Of a DNA stretch of 64,000 bases, positions 1-12,206 are shown in pieces. The stretch covers positions 16,882,001 through 16,946,000 of the forward strand of contig CM059563.1 of NCBI GenBank assembly GCA_030386875.1. The letters run 5' to 3'. The notes beneath the pieces are model-generated. The model was not told the origin of the DNA. It saw only the letters and a list, made by a program, of their open reading frames with translations, and searched no databases. A program made the position numbers and the translations under genes. This stretch comes from Morinoia aosen. Lineage: Eukaryota > Arthropoda > Malacostraca > Amphipoda > Talitridae. How positions within the stretch are numbered: the stretch's first letter is position 1; the number at the start of each line of letters is the position of its first letter.

Positions 1-412
1 TCACAAATCGATATGTATACAATACATTTTACTCTAAGCTCCATGTTTACCTCTCAAACACCAAAATCAATTGATTCTCGGACACCATTACCAAATAAAA
101 ACGTAACCTATGCCCATATTTACAGTTCAATATCATTCCACAGACGATGATCTCTCAAATCTCCACACGGATCTAAGAGACATCAGTTATACACTGAATT
201 TTCAAATTTTGTTTTCTTTCGGGGAACTTTCACGGTGTATATCCGAATAACTGAAAACATGCGCTGCAAGAGAAGAGCTTTGAGGGGTAACTAACATTTT
301 TCATGAGTAACACAACCTCAACAAATCAATCAGATCTACTCTTATAAAATGACTACACCAATCACAATTCAACCAATAAGTTCACCAATCACTTCCGAAC
401 CAAACCCAAACT

Positions 413-482
413 AATATAACCAACTCAACCCAACCTAAAGTAATCTAAGCCAACCTAGTCTAATCAAACCTAACATAACCAA
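413..482. repeat. Degenerate CCTAA-like tract, monomer 1
   Basis: Runs of CAACCTAAA, ATCTAAG, AACCTAG and AAACCTAACATAACC recur at about 5-bp spacing. The insect-type telomere repeat is TTAGG, read here as CCTAA. The tract is too degenerate to be a functional telomere; homologous tracts occupy the same place in all eight monomers. Confidence 0.45.
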
Positions 483-1380
483 TTTTATCCTCACCTGACT
501 TTATAACCTCATGTATCCAATTTTTTGGTTGCATTTTTCACCACTCTCATTGTATTCCATTTAACTTACCGTCTATCCTTATTTCTCATCAATTTACACA
601 AAGTCATTCAACCTTTCCTACTCAAACTTATATAGCTTCCCCTAAATCAAAACTTAAAATTACAGAAATCCCTTATATGAAACGAGACTGAAACTTTCTT
701 AACAATATTATTTACAGAGTCGTGGGAGAATGACATTTTAAAATTAAATTGCGAATTCACCTAAGGTCAAAAATGCTTACAAGACTATCAATATCATCGT
801 TCATCCCACCAGAACACATTACATGTTACCTATAACTAATTTGAATAACATGAGCCTCATTCCAAATTTTAATTATACATGCGATTCAAAAAATAATGAA
901 ATTCTACCAAACCTATTCAAAATTCCCCCAAAGCCAGACGCACGAAAATTAGTCTTCCCGAAACCCACAAAAATAGCCACTTCTCATTTCAAAATTGATT
1001 ACTCCCTTTCGTATGGGAGCAATATCCTTTCGTTCTGAAAATTTATTTAAAATAATCCACAAATAACGCAAAATATTCACCAACTTCTTGACACATCCAA
1101 TTACTATCAATAATTCCTGAAATGAACCTCAAAAACCCAATACTGAATATCTTTCTTTCCACGAATAAATGATGCGAATGAGCGTAACATTTACATACAT
1201 CAGATGGCGTCTCACTTATTCATGCAGAGCCCTTAAATCATCCAATCCTGCTCCATTGTACAACAAAACAATCATTAATCCTCAATAACATAAAAATCAT
1301 CACAAAATAAAAATGCCAGCGCAATGCCACATCAAAACGAAACATCATTCTCGTTTAATACAACAACATCGACACCTGTT

Positions 1381-1500
1381 CATCTTCATTGGGTTCACAA
1401 TGAGGGAACGCGCCGTCGCGCGATCAAATTCAAGCCTTGAAAAAATTAAATCTGACTTCTCGAGCCGCTCAACGAGTGCTACGCACCTCGTTGAGCGGCA
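1381..1500. other. GC island with 13-bp hairpin, monomer 1
   Basis: A GC-rich patch in A+T-rich surroundings. CGCGCCGTCGCGCG (1409-1422) is followed by a perfect inverted repeat, GCCGCTCAACGAG (1464-1476) and CTCGTTGAGCGGC (1487-1499), around a 10-base loop TGCTACGCAC. It is the feature best preserved across all nine units, including the diverged one at 50.7 kb. Function is unknown; a protein-binding site or a structured RNA segment are possibilities. Confidence 0.8.
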
Positions 1501-4500
1501 AAATTGCAGCTCTTATATTAGTCATACTCGAAGGGCACTGCATTCACCTTCGAATCAATTTGAAACTCTGAAAAATTTCATTTCTGTCTCATTTCTACCC
1601 AGTTTCAGTGTAGTTACCCCCTACAGTTTACTAACGGGCTTGAAGGCATCAGTCTGTATGGTTATGAAAGTATTATCTGCAGCGATTTTTGTCTTCCTTG
1701 CGATTTTGCATTGGAAATAGCATTTCAATATCCCTGAACTTTTGTCTAACTCTTCCTAAATTTTCCACATGCTTGGTCATTGCAAAAGTCGAAATGTCCG
1801 AAATTGCCACAAAAATAGCTCACAACACTTTCCACGGACGAAATAACGGACAAAACATTTAACACAACTCATTTCCCCCATATATCAAACAATCATGAAT
1901 AAACATGATATAATCAACAACATTCACACCCTGCTTTTCATTCCGCGTCATATGAGCCCAAAATGAATTCTCTAGCTGAATTCAAAGTACTTTTCATCGT
2001 TAATTTAAACATGCATAGAATTTTCGAAAATTACTCATTCACCCCTAAATATCGATAGGTCCCTTCTCAAAATGTCAGCATAAAAAGACATACATATCTA
2101 CATTGTATCCAATTTCCGAACATCTAACTGCAATGCACAAAAAAATGATATGCCTCATTTAAACTACACACAATTGCCCACCGAGTTCTCCAATGCATCA
2201 TCATTTACAATGAAAGCTAACCCAACACCAATCAATACAAATCAATCTCACTTCCTCCATATGAGTGAAATGCTATCGCTTCCCTACATCAGGACGCAAG
2301 TTTCATGAAAATTTCGACCCTGAACTAAGTGAAATCAGTAATTTTTCGAATAAGTTTTACGTTCGGACAATTTACATCGTGTATTTCAAAATAACTGAAA
2401 ATATGCACTACTGAAGGCAGAGCTTTCAACGGTAACTGAAGTAAAAAATTCTGATATGCATTTACTCAATATTTAAATATTAAACACATAAGCCTTGCCA
2501 TGATTTCCGACTCAAAAAATGCTCCAACAATTATAAATCGAGTCTATGTTATTATTATCCTTTTCTTAACAAAAGACCCTGAGAGAAAATAACCTTCTCA
2601 AAACACATTTCTACATCATCAAACACGCTTAGCATACCATTTCGCTGAAATTAAAAATGAAGCCCGACAGTCGGAGCCGAGTGCCGCTGCAATTCGAATC
2701 CAAAAACGTTCTTTTTTCTTTCATGCTACGTAAGACACGAGCAATACTTAATAAAACATTATCCGTAAATTCTTCATTTCCATAAAATGTACAGGTATAT
2801 GTAACCAACGCTCCCATTACATTTTAAGTATCTACTGTTTCACCCATTCAGATAGCTCTTCCTATCATCTCGTTTTGTGACCGATATTATAAACTTCAGG
2901 AACGCGATCATATAACATCAAACTTCATCTCTTACCCCATTTAATTTCATTAAAGTTCACGCGGCTAGTCAAATAGCTAAAATCTTTACACTACAACGTC
3001 TATATACACGGTTTAAAACACACACTAATAGCATCAAAAGGATGTGCCGCAAGAGAACTACACATTCATGCTTCAAATCTATACATATGATAAATTTCAA
3101 CTTGAATAACTTCGAATTTGCTTCCATTTCGAAAATTCTCTACGAATACGCATTGCTTTCGTTGCAACCGTAAAACAGTACAAATTATTTACGGTACCGC
3201 ACAAAAGGAAGACAAAGGAATCAAATTACTCTCAAACCGCAAACGACATTAGTTGCGGACAATTTTTTGCGTCTACAAATAATCAGCTTGCATGTTTCAG
3301 CTCCCATTATTCTGCGACGACGATCATGGTCACACCTTCAGCGATACCAGTAGGTCAATTTCGGGTGAATTTCAATAGCCAAAATCCCAATCACATCAAC
3401 ACCTCTAAGCAGTTCCTCTTCCCGACCTAAAAGTCCTTATATTACAAAATTTTTGAAAATATTACATTCACGTAAACGGGAGCATTAATTCATTGCTCCT
3501 GGAATAATCTGGTGAGTAATTACAAGCTTTATCTTCCTAACATTAGCATGCACTCTTTCATGAATGTTACGTACTATGTATTCTCATAACTACCGAATTC
3601 TACATATGAAGAAAATCTTTAATGAATTAGTATACCTTTCCAATTATTTTCGATGAATTCCAAAGAAAACTTTTTGTAGGGTTAACAAATCCATTCCAAA
3701 AATTGAAATATTTGACCTCATTTCACTTACTCAGTACCATGATAGTTACACTTTTGACCTTACCAGTACGTGAAACTTTGCAAACATCTTTGACATGACA
3801 ACTTTTACAAGCATCAGAAGATTTGAGCCTCAAATTATGAACCTCAATTACATATTACAAATCGACATCGAGATGCGTAAAATTTTTCTGGACTTTGAGA
3901 AAAATTGATCGCGGAACCAAAATTTTTTTTCTTTACCAAAACTTGTTGGAAGTGAAATAATCCTACCATAAGGTAAATCGCCTCTTTTAAACACATTTGT
4001 TCTCTATAAAATTTCCTGTGAAACGAATATAAACCATTGAAAATGATGAATTACGCGTCATGTAAAAAAAACCATGAATTTCAAGGCAAAAAAAGGCACT
4101 TACAATGTTTACCTCGAAATACAATATATTTTTATGAACTCTAACAACACATTAAAACACTCAAAACTTAGCAAAATCGCTTCCAATGGAAAAAAATTAA
4201 AAAAAACTTCGAACTTCAACGATTCATTTAATTATATTGTTTCGCAATCGAAAAACAACACAGCACCAAGTTCATAAAAATGGGCATCCATATAAAACCT
4301 TTAAACTCCATAAAGTTTCATTTCAGGCCATAAATTTCGCCATTAAAAAAAATTCGCATTCTGGAGACTTCATTACAAGGTGGATCGGTATCCACTTTTT
4401 GCGTTAGATTGGCAAATTTCTGCGATTCCTCCCTAAGGTTTGATGTTTTTTCAAATTTGAACAAAAAGTTGAAGGCCTACAACTTTGAGACACGAGTATC

Positions 4501-5092
4501 AATCGAAAGATCTCCTGAAGACGCATCTTTCACGTGATTTTCAGCTCCCTCGAAGGTGAGGAAGTGGGCTTCAGGGGTGAAGGAAAGGCAAAAATGGCCT
4601 GGAAAAGTGAAAATAATGTCTCACGCTCAAACAAACCCGAAATTCAACCTGCCCAAAAACTTTTGAATGCACGACAAAAAACCGAGCAGAAAATGTTAAA
4701 TGAAGTTTTCCGAAGATCGCCCCCATTTTCCTAAAACATGTTCGGAACATTTTTTGGGGGTGTTGGGGGTTGTGTTTGGAACCATTTTTTGAGAAAAGTT
4801 CTGCTCATGATGAACTGTAAACCTAATAACTTTGAGAAAAAGGTTGAAACTAGGTCGTATCAAATTTTCAAGTCACCAATCAATCAAACAACGTCACAAC
4901 TGGCGTTCGAAAATGACCTTATAAAAAACGCGTTTTTTTACTTGAACTTTAAAGTTGCGCACCACTCAAGTTTTCAAAGCTGGCACTCTGTAAAACTCGC
5001 TGGGTATATTACAAAGCTTTCTAAACGAGACTACAAAGTTTGACACCCCCAGGTATTACCGTTCAATACTTAGGCAAACTCAAACCTCACAC

Positions 5093-5110
5093 AAAATTTT
5101 CGAAAATTTT
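5093..5110. repeat. 18-bp perfect palindrome
   Basis: AAAATTTTCGAAAATTTT. Identical palindromes lie at 10882-10899, 16667-16684 and 22591-22608, and one base shorter near 28384-28400. In monomers 6 and 7 the site is replaced by CAAAATTGTCCAAA-type sequence. Confidence 0.7.
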
Positions 5111-5587
5111 GAGGAAAACTTTGACTCCAAGTTGTGTCGAAACTTGATCGCTTCGAGAGCCACTGATTTTATGAGGCTTAGAACTTTTGGAAATGTACGA
5201 GCTATCAAACTTTGAAAGATTTAACCTCCGTGGTTTTCTCAAAATAATTCTCCAAATTTCGTCAAAAATACCCTAAAAATTTTTTGCAAACTTTGAGGGG
5301 CAAAGAAGGATACTTTTTACAAACGGATCGCAAAATGGCAACGTTGGCGTATACTCCATTGTTTCGTCTACCACATGCTGAAATTAAAGCCGCCTACAGG
5401 CATTCTATGGGTGTTTGGCAGCAGTTTGAAAATGTGTCATTTCGGTCGATTTTTGACCTTTGAACCGCCATTAAAGGAAAAGTTCTCGCCCGATCTCAAA
5501 GAAAAAAGCTTAGGTTCGTGTCGAAAGGGCCTTTTATGTGCCTGCCAAATTTGAAGGCGCTGCGACGACGCGTTCGAGGGGCTACCC

Positions 5588-5654
5588 TATAAAAAGGCGA
5601 CATCAATAGAAGGAACAATCCTTCGGTGAACGCCACGCGGCGTCTAGGGTAAGT
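5588..5654 (+). promoter_or_regulatory. TATA-like box and GTAAGT donor-like site, monomer 1
   Basis: TATAAAAAGG at 5588-5597 sits in a GC-rich segment, and GTAAGT at 5649-5654 is preceded by CTAGG. The 50-bp spacing would allow a start about 30 bp past the box and a very short first exon. This fits a core promoter with a 5' splice site but is unproven; no acceptor or downstream exon was recognised. Confidence 0.35.
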
Positions 5655-5762
5655 GGTGTTCATCTTCCTTTGAATCTGTGCGCGTATGGGTCTTGGTTTT
5701 TTCACCGGATTTTCGCTAAGACGTCCGCCGGGCGCACAGAAACCAGCACAGACCGGGGCGGA

Positions 5763-5867
5763 CCACACACACACACACAAACACACACTCGCACACCTCA
5801 TAACCCCAAACCTTCACACTCCTACACACACTCCCACACCCACAGACACACATATACACATACACAT
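5763..5867. repeat. CA-rich tract, monomer 1
   Basis: Interrupted (CA)n with CT, CC and TA variants, directly after the GC-rich sequence CAGACCGGGGCGGACC. It ends in ACACATATACACATACACAT. Confidence 0.9.
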
Positions 5868-6344
5868 GTAGGGCACACTTTAAAAAATAACCACAATTAG
5901 CCAACACAATCAGATACACCATCGTCTCCATTCACAAACCGATGTGTACAATGTATTTCATGTTAGGCTCTATGTTTACCTTTCAAACACAAAAATCAAT
6001 TGATTTTCCGACACCAATACCAAATAAAAACGTAACCTAAGCCCATATTTACAGTTTAAAAATCATTCCACAGACCGTGATCTCTCCAATTTTGACACGG
6101 ATCTAAGAGACATCGGTTACACACTCAATTTCGAAATTTCTCTTCTTTGGGGGAACTTTTACGGTGTATATCCGAATAACTGAAGATATGCGCTGCCGGA
6201 GCACAGCTTTGAGGGGTAACTAACATTTTTCATGAGTAACACAACCTCAACAAATCAATCAGATCTACTCTTATAAAATGACTACACCAATCACAATTCT
6301 ACCAATAAGTTCACCAATCACTTCCGAACCAAACCCAAACTAAT

Positions 6345-6412
6345 ATAACCAACTAAACCCAACCTAAACTAATCTAACCTAACCTAGTCTAATGAAACCT
6401 AACATAACCAAT
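6345..6412. repeat. Degenerate CCTAA-like tract, monomer 2
   Basis: This is the cleanest copy: AATCTAACCTAACCTAG holds consecutive CTAAC/CCTAA units, followed by AAACCTAACATAACC. Confidence 0.5.
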
Positions 6413-7393
6413 TTTATCCTCACCTTACTTTATAACCTCATGTATCCGATTTTTCGGTTCAATTTTTCACCACTCTTATTGTATTCCATTTAACTTACCG
6501 TCCATCCCCTGTTTCTCAGCAATTTACACAAAGTCATTTCACCTTTCCTACTCAGAATTATATAGCTTCACCAAAATCAAAACTTAAAATTACATAAATC
6601 CCTTATATGAAGCGCGACTGAAACTTTCTTAACAATATTATTTACAGAATCCTGGGAGAATGAAATTTTAATGTTAAATCACGAATTCCCCTAAGGTCAA
6701 AAATGCTTACAAGACTATCAATATGTTCGTTCATCCCACCAGAACACATTACATGTTACCTATAACTAATTTAAATTACATGAGCCTCATTCCAAATTTT
6801 GCTTATACATGCGCTTCAAAAAATAATGAAATTCTACCAAAGCTATTCAAAATTCCCCCAAAGCCAGACGCACGAAAATTACTCTTCCCGAAACCCACAA
6901 AAATAGCCACTTCTCATTTCAAAATTGATTACTCGCTTTCGTATGGGAGCAATATCCTTTCGTTATGAAAATTCATTTAAAATATTCCACAAAAAACGCA
7001 AAATATTCACCAACTTCTTCACACATCCAATTACTATCAATAATTTCTGAAATGAACCTCAAAAACCCAATACTGTATATCTTTCTTTCCACGAATAAAT
7101 GATGCGAATGACCCTTACATTTACATACATCACATGCCGTCTCACTTATTCATGCAGAGCCCTTAAATCATCCAATCCTGCTCCATTGTACAACAAAACA
7201 ATCATTAATCCTCAATAACATAAAAATCATCACAAAATAAAAAGGCCATCGCAATGCCACATCAAAACGAAATATAATTCTTGTTTAATAAAACAACATC
7301 GACACCTGTTCATCTTCATTGGGTTCACAATGAGGGAACGCGCCGTCGCGCGATCAAATTCAAGGCTTGAAAAAATTTAATCTGACTTCTCGA

Positions 7394-7429
7394 GCCGCTC
7401 AACGAGTGCTACGCACCTCGTTGAGCGGC
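7394..7429. other. GC-island hairpin, monomer 2
   Basis: The stem (13 bp, perfect) and loop are identical to monomer 1; CGCGCCGTCGCGCG lies about 50 bp upstream. Confidence 0.8.
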
Positions 7430-10400
7430 AAATTTGCAGCTCTTATATTAGTCATACTCGAAGGGCACTGCATTCACCTTCGAATCAATTTGAAACTCTG
7501 AAAAATGTCATTTCTGTCTCATTTCTACCCAGTTTCAGTGTAGTTACCCCCTACAGTTTACTAACGGGCTTGAAGGCATCAGTCTGTATGGTTATGAAAG
7601 TATTATCTGGAGCGTTTTTTGTCTTTCTTGCGATTTTGCATTGGAAATAGTATTTTAATATCCCTCAACTTTTTTCTAACTCTTCCTAAATTTTCCACAT
7701 GCTTGGTCATTGCACAAGTCGAAATGTCCGAAATTGCCACAAAAATAGCTCACAACACGTTCCACGGACGACATAACGGACAAAACATTTAACACAACTC
7801 ATTTCCCCATGTATCAAACAATCATGAATAAACATGATATAATCAACAACATTCACACCCTGCTTTTCATTCCGCGTCATATAAGCCCAAAATTAATTCT
7901 CTAGATGATTTCAAAGTACCCTTCATCGTAAATTTAAACATGCATATAATTTTCGAAAATTACTCATTCACCCCAAAATATCGATAGGTCCATTCTCAAA
8001 ATGTCAGCAGAGACAGACATACATATGTACATTGTATCAAAATTTCGAGCATCTACCTGCAATGCACACAAAAATTATATGCCTAATTAAAACTACACAC
8101 AATTGCCCACCTAGTTCAACAATGCATCATCATTTACAATGAAAACAAACCCATTACCTATCAATCTCACTTTCTCCACACGAAAAAAATTCTATCGCCT
8201 CCCTTTATCAGGACGCACGCTTCGTGTATCCAAACTACAACCATGATCTAAGTGAAATAAGTGATTTCTTCGAACCTCTAAATTGAGTTTTCGTTCTAAA
8301 AAGAGACATTGTGTATCTAAAAATAACTGAAGACATCCACTGCTCAAGGGAGAGCTTTCAGGGGTAACTCAAGTAAGAAATCCTGTTATGCATTCACTCA
8401 ATATTTACATCTTTAAAGCAAACATTGAAGCAAAAACGAACCTTGACATACATAAAGTGAGTTTCCATTAAAGATTCATTCAAATTTCGGCATCGAAATC
8501 AGTGAAATGACCCATTTCTATAATTTCTAAATGAATTCATGTTCGTGATTTCACCCGTAAATGTTCAATTTACCTCCCCAAAAACATAATAGAATCGATC
8601 CCTCTATCATATTCAATAGCTTCACTGGTTTACACCGCCTAAACAACTTAGCACCATTTTCTATGTTAAAATGCGAGTTCTTTCATATCTTGAATTCTCA
8701 TACAGAGGTATTTCCGACTCATGAGCCGATAATATTTCCATATAGTACCACAAATAATTCTCAAAAACTCACCGACATACGAAGCTTTGAACAACGCTTT
8801 CGTTTTGTTTTTCAAGTCACTACCCAAACTTGTACAGTGTCTCAAAATGACTGAACATACCTCCCGCTTGAGCACGGCTTCGAGGGGTAACTCAAGTCAA
8901 AAATGCTGTTCCTACTTCACTCAATATCTAAGTATTTCAGGCAAAGATTCAAGTAACAACGAAGCTTGACATACATAAATGAGTTATACATTAATAGATA
9001 GGAGTTATATAAACAAATAATAACTATTTTGTATCCACATCTTGCTTGTTATCCCAGTCATAAAGGACACACACACGGCAGGCCGCGTCTTTGAGGACCA
9101 ATTCGCCCATCGAACAGGCATTACACTTGAAATTTATGAATATGGGAAATCAATAATTTCTGTTCCTATTACGAAATTTATCGAGTTGGAATCATTTTAA
9201 ATGTACGTATCATGTTAATCTTCAGTAGACAATGTTAACAATTTCTTTTCAAGTTTCGTTTCATTGAAGAAAGGGGACACTTTTCACTTTCAACAACTTA
9301 TGGGTTGATTTCGTATCTCTCTTCATGAAAAACTGATGTAACAGTTGACTGTGCGGAATGACTGCAGTGGGACAGAAGGATGGATTCTCCTAACAACGCC
9401 CTTTAATCAACAAGTATCCCATTGAAATAATTTTCTATCCATTACAAAGACAATTTTATGAGGGTTAACAATTCCATTCCAAAAATAAGTTATAATTGAA
9501 GTCACTTTACATGCTCAGTACGATGATGCGGACACTTTAACATCAGTTTTGTCATCTTTCTAGTTCTAACATCATTTACATTACAACTTCTACAAGCAGC
9601 ACAAGATTTCAGCCTCAAATTCTGAACCTCATTTAGGTATTGCAACTGCAAACCGCCTTGCATACCGATTTTCTCGACTTAGACGAAAATTTTAAGCTCA
9701 ATTAACACTTTTTTTTTTCTGTACCAAAACTTGTTGGAAGTGAAATAATCCAACCATAAGGTAAATCGCCTATTTTAAACACATTTGTTCTCTATAAAAT
9801 TCCCTGTGAAACGAATATAAACCATTGAAAATGATGAATTACGCGTCATGCAAAAAATAATTATGAATTTCAAGGTAAAAACAGGCACTTACAACGTTTA
9901 CTTCGAAATACAATATATTTTCATGAGCTCTAGCAACACATTAAAACACTCAAAACTTAGCAAAATCGCTTCCAATGGAAAAAAATTAAAAAAAACTTTG
10001 AACTTCAACGATTCATTTAATTATATTGTTTCGCAATCGAAAAACAACACAGCACCAAGTTCATGAAAATGGGCATCCATATAAAACCTTTAAACTCCAT
10101 AAAGTTTCATTTCAGGCCATAAATTTCGCCATTAAAAAAAATTCGCATTCTGGAGACTTCATTACAAGGTGGATCGGTATCCAGTTTTTGCCCTAGATTG
10201 GCAAATTTTTGCCATTCCTCCCTAAGGTTTGATGTTTTTTCAAATTTGAACAAAAAGTTGAAGGCCTACAACTTTGAGACACGAGTATCAATCGGAAGAT
10301 CTCCTCAAGACGCATCTTTCAAGTGATTTTCAGCTCCCTCGAAGGTGAGGAAGTGGGCTTTAGGGGTGAAGGAAAGGCAAAAATGGCCTGGAAAAGTGAA

Positions 10401-11376
10401 AATAATGTCTCACGCTCAAACAAACCCGAAATTCAACCTGCCCAAAAACTTTTGAATGCACGACAAAAAACCGAGCAGAAAATGTTAAATGAAGTTTTCC
10501 GAAGATCGCCCCCATTTTCCTAAAACATGTTCGGAACATTTTTTGGGGGTGTTGGGGGTTGTGTTTGGAACCATTTTTTGAGAAAAGTTTTGCTCATGAT
10601 GAACTGTAAACCTAATAACTTTGAGAAAAAGGTTAAAACTAGGTCGTATCAAATTTTCAAGTCACCAATCAATCAAACAACGTCACAACTGGCGTTCGAA
10701 AATGACCTTATAAAAAACGCGTTTTTTTACTTGAACTTTAAAGTTGCGCACCACTCAAGTTTTCAAAGCTGGCACTCTGTAAAACTCGCTGGGTATATTA
10801 CAAAGCTTTCTAAACGAGACTACAAAGTTTGACACCCCCAGGTATTACCGTTCAATACTTACGCAAACTCAAACCTCACACAAAATTTTCGAAAATTTTG
10901 AGGAAAACTTTGACCCCAAGTTGTGTCGAAACTTAATCGCTTCGAGAGCCGCTGATTTTATGAGGCTTAGAACTTTTGGAAATGTACGAGCTATCAAACT
11001 TTGAAAGATTTAACCTCCGTGGTTTTCTCAAAATAATTCTCCAAATTTCGTCAAAAATACCCTAAAAATTTTTTGCAAACTTTGAGGGGCAAAGAAGGAT
11101 ACTTTTTACGAACGGATCGCAAAATGGCAACGTTGGCGTATACTCCATTGTTTCGTCTACCACATGCTGAAATTAAAGCCGCCTACAGGCATTCTATGGG
11201 TGTTTGGCAGCAGTTTGAAAATGTGTCATTTCGGTCGATTTTCGACCTTTGAACGGCCATTGAAGGAAAAGTTCTCGCACGATCTCGAAGAAAAAAGCTT
11301 AGGTTCATGTCGAAAGGGCCTTTTATGTGCCTGCCAAATTTGAAGGCGCTGCGACGACGCGTTCGAGGGGCTACCC

Positions 11377-11443
11377 TATAAAAAGGCGACATCAATAGAA
11401 GGAACAATCCTTCGGTGAACGCCACGCGGCGTCTAGGGTAAGT
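11377..11443 (+). promoter_or_regulatory. TATA-like box and GTAAGT donor-like site, monomer 2
   Basis: TATAAAAAGG at 11377 and GTAAGT at 11438; the segment is essentially identical to monomer 1. Confidence 0.35.
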
Positions 11444-11551
11444 GGTGTTCATCTTCCTTTGAATCTGTGCGCGTATGGGTCTTGGTTTTTTCACCGGATT
11501 TTCGCTAAGACGTCCGCCGGGCGCACAGAAACCAGCACAGACCGGGGCGGA

Positions 11552-11656
11552 CCACACACACACACACCCACACACACACAAACACATCAAAACCCAGACG
11601 CTCACACTCCTACACACACACTCCCACACCCACAGACACACATATACACATACACA
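11552..11656. repeat. CA-rich tract, monomer 2
   Basis: Interrupted (CA)n in the same position as in monomer 1. Internal wording (AAAACCCAGACGCTCACACT) matches monomers 6 and 7 rather than monomer 1. Confidence 0.9.
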
Positions 11657-12139
11657 TGTAGGGCACACTTAAAAAAATAACCACAATTGGCCAACACAAT
11701 CAGATACACCATCGTCTCAAATCACAAACCGATGTGTACAATGAATTCCCCTCGAAGTTCTACGTTTACCTTTAAAACACCAAAATCAATTTATTTCCCC
11801 ACACCATTCACAAATACCAAATAAATACGTAACCTAATCCCATATTCACAGTTTAAAAATCATTTCACACACCGTGATCTCTCAAATTTTCACACTGATC
11901 TAAGAGACATCGGTTACACACTGAATTCTCAAATTTGTTTTCTATCGGGGAACTTTCACGGTGTATATCCCAATAACTGAAAATAAGCGCTGCAGGAGAA
12001 GAGCTTTGAGGGGTAACTAACATTTTTCATGAGTAACACAACCTCAACAAATCAATCAGATCTTCTCTGTTAAAATGACTACACCAATCACAATTCAACC
12101 AATAAGTTCACCAATCACTTCCGAACCAAACCCAAAATA

Positions 12140-12206
12140 ATATAACCAACTCAACCCAACCTCAAGTAATCTAACCCAACCTAGTCTAATCAAACATAGC
12201 ATAAGC
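12140..12206. repeat. Degenerate CCTAA-like tract, monomer 3
   Basis: The tract contains CAACCTCAAGTAATCTAACC and AACCTAGTCTAATC, with more substitutions than in monomer 2. Confidence 0.4.

Larger units (their letters stand above)
1..5931 (+). repeat. Macrosatellite monomer 1 (type A)
   Basis: Unit phase is set at the sequence TCACAAACCGATGTGTACA, seen here as a variant at base 1 and recurring at 5932, 11722, 17498, 23433, 29224, 35010 and 41008. Contents: CCTAA-like tract 413-482, GC island and hairpin 1381-1500, A-specific middle module about 2460-3700, 3' module about 4030-5460, TATA/donor segment 5588-5654 and CA tract 5763-5867. The middle module differs from that of types B and C. No gene is supported. 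The open frames at 1313-1720 and 4534-5043 are discussed separately. Unit orientation is arbitrary. Confidence 0.9.
5932..11721 (+). repeat. Macrosatellite monomer 2 (type B)
   Basis: Length is 5790 bp. The first 2.4 kb is close to monomer 1. From about 8400 to 9400 it carries the B/C version of the middle module, with the line AAGCTTGACATACATAAA occurring twice in variant form (near 8440 and 8960). The 3' module (9720 onward) is almost identical to monomers 1 and 4, including the TAA that splits the 169-codon frame and the TATAAAAAGG box. Monomer 5 is the closest copy over 8500-9700. No gene is supported. Confidence 0.9.

Noticed and set aside
413..482. True telomere array
   Set aside because: The CCTAA units are degenerate and only about 70 bp long; at most a relic.
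1313..1720. 135-codon frame, also open at 18815-19222 and 24743-25150
   Set aside because: It runs through the GC hairpin and is broken by a stop in unit 2, by changes in units 3 and 8 and by a shift in unit 7. No domain is seen. Openness reflects recent copying.
4753..4785. Possible G-quadruplex (GGGGGTGTTGGGGG)
   Set aside because: There are only two long G runs, followed by isolated GG. The four-run requirement is not met.
5341..5463. 42-codon frame starting ATGGCAACGTTG in each 3' module
   Set aside because: It is interrupted by TAG in units 3 and 5-7. Too short and not conserved.
5670..5900. Plus-strand frames rich in H and T over the CA tracts
   Set aside because: They are translations of a (CA)n microsatellite.
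11183..11668. Minus-strand frame of 161 codons, with counterparts of 137 codons (22892-23305) and 170 codons (40473-40985)
   Set aside because: It crosses the GC-rich segment and the CA tract (poly C-V). Copies differ by frameshifts in the middle. Low stop frequency in GC-rich DNA explains it.
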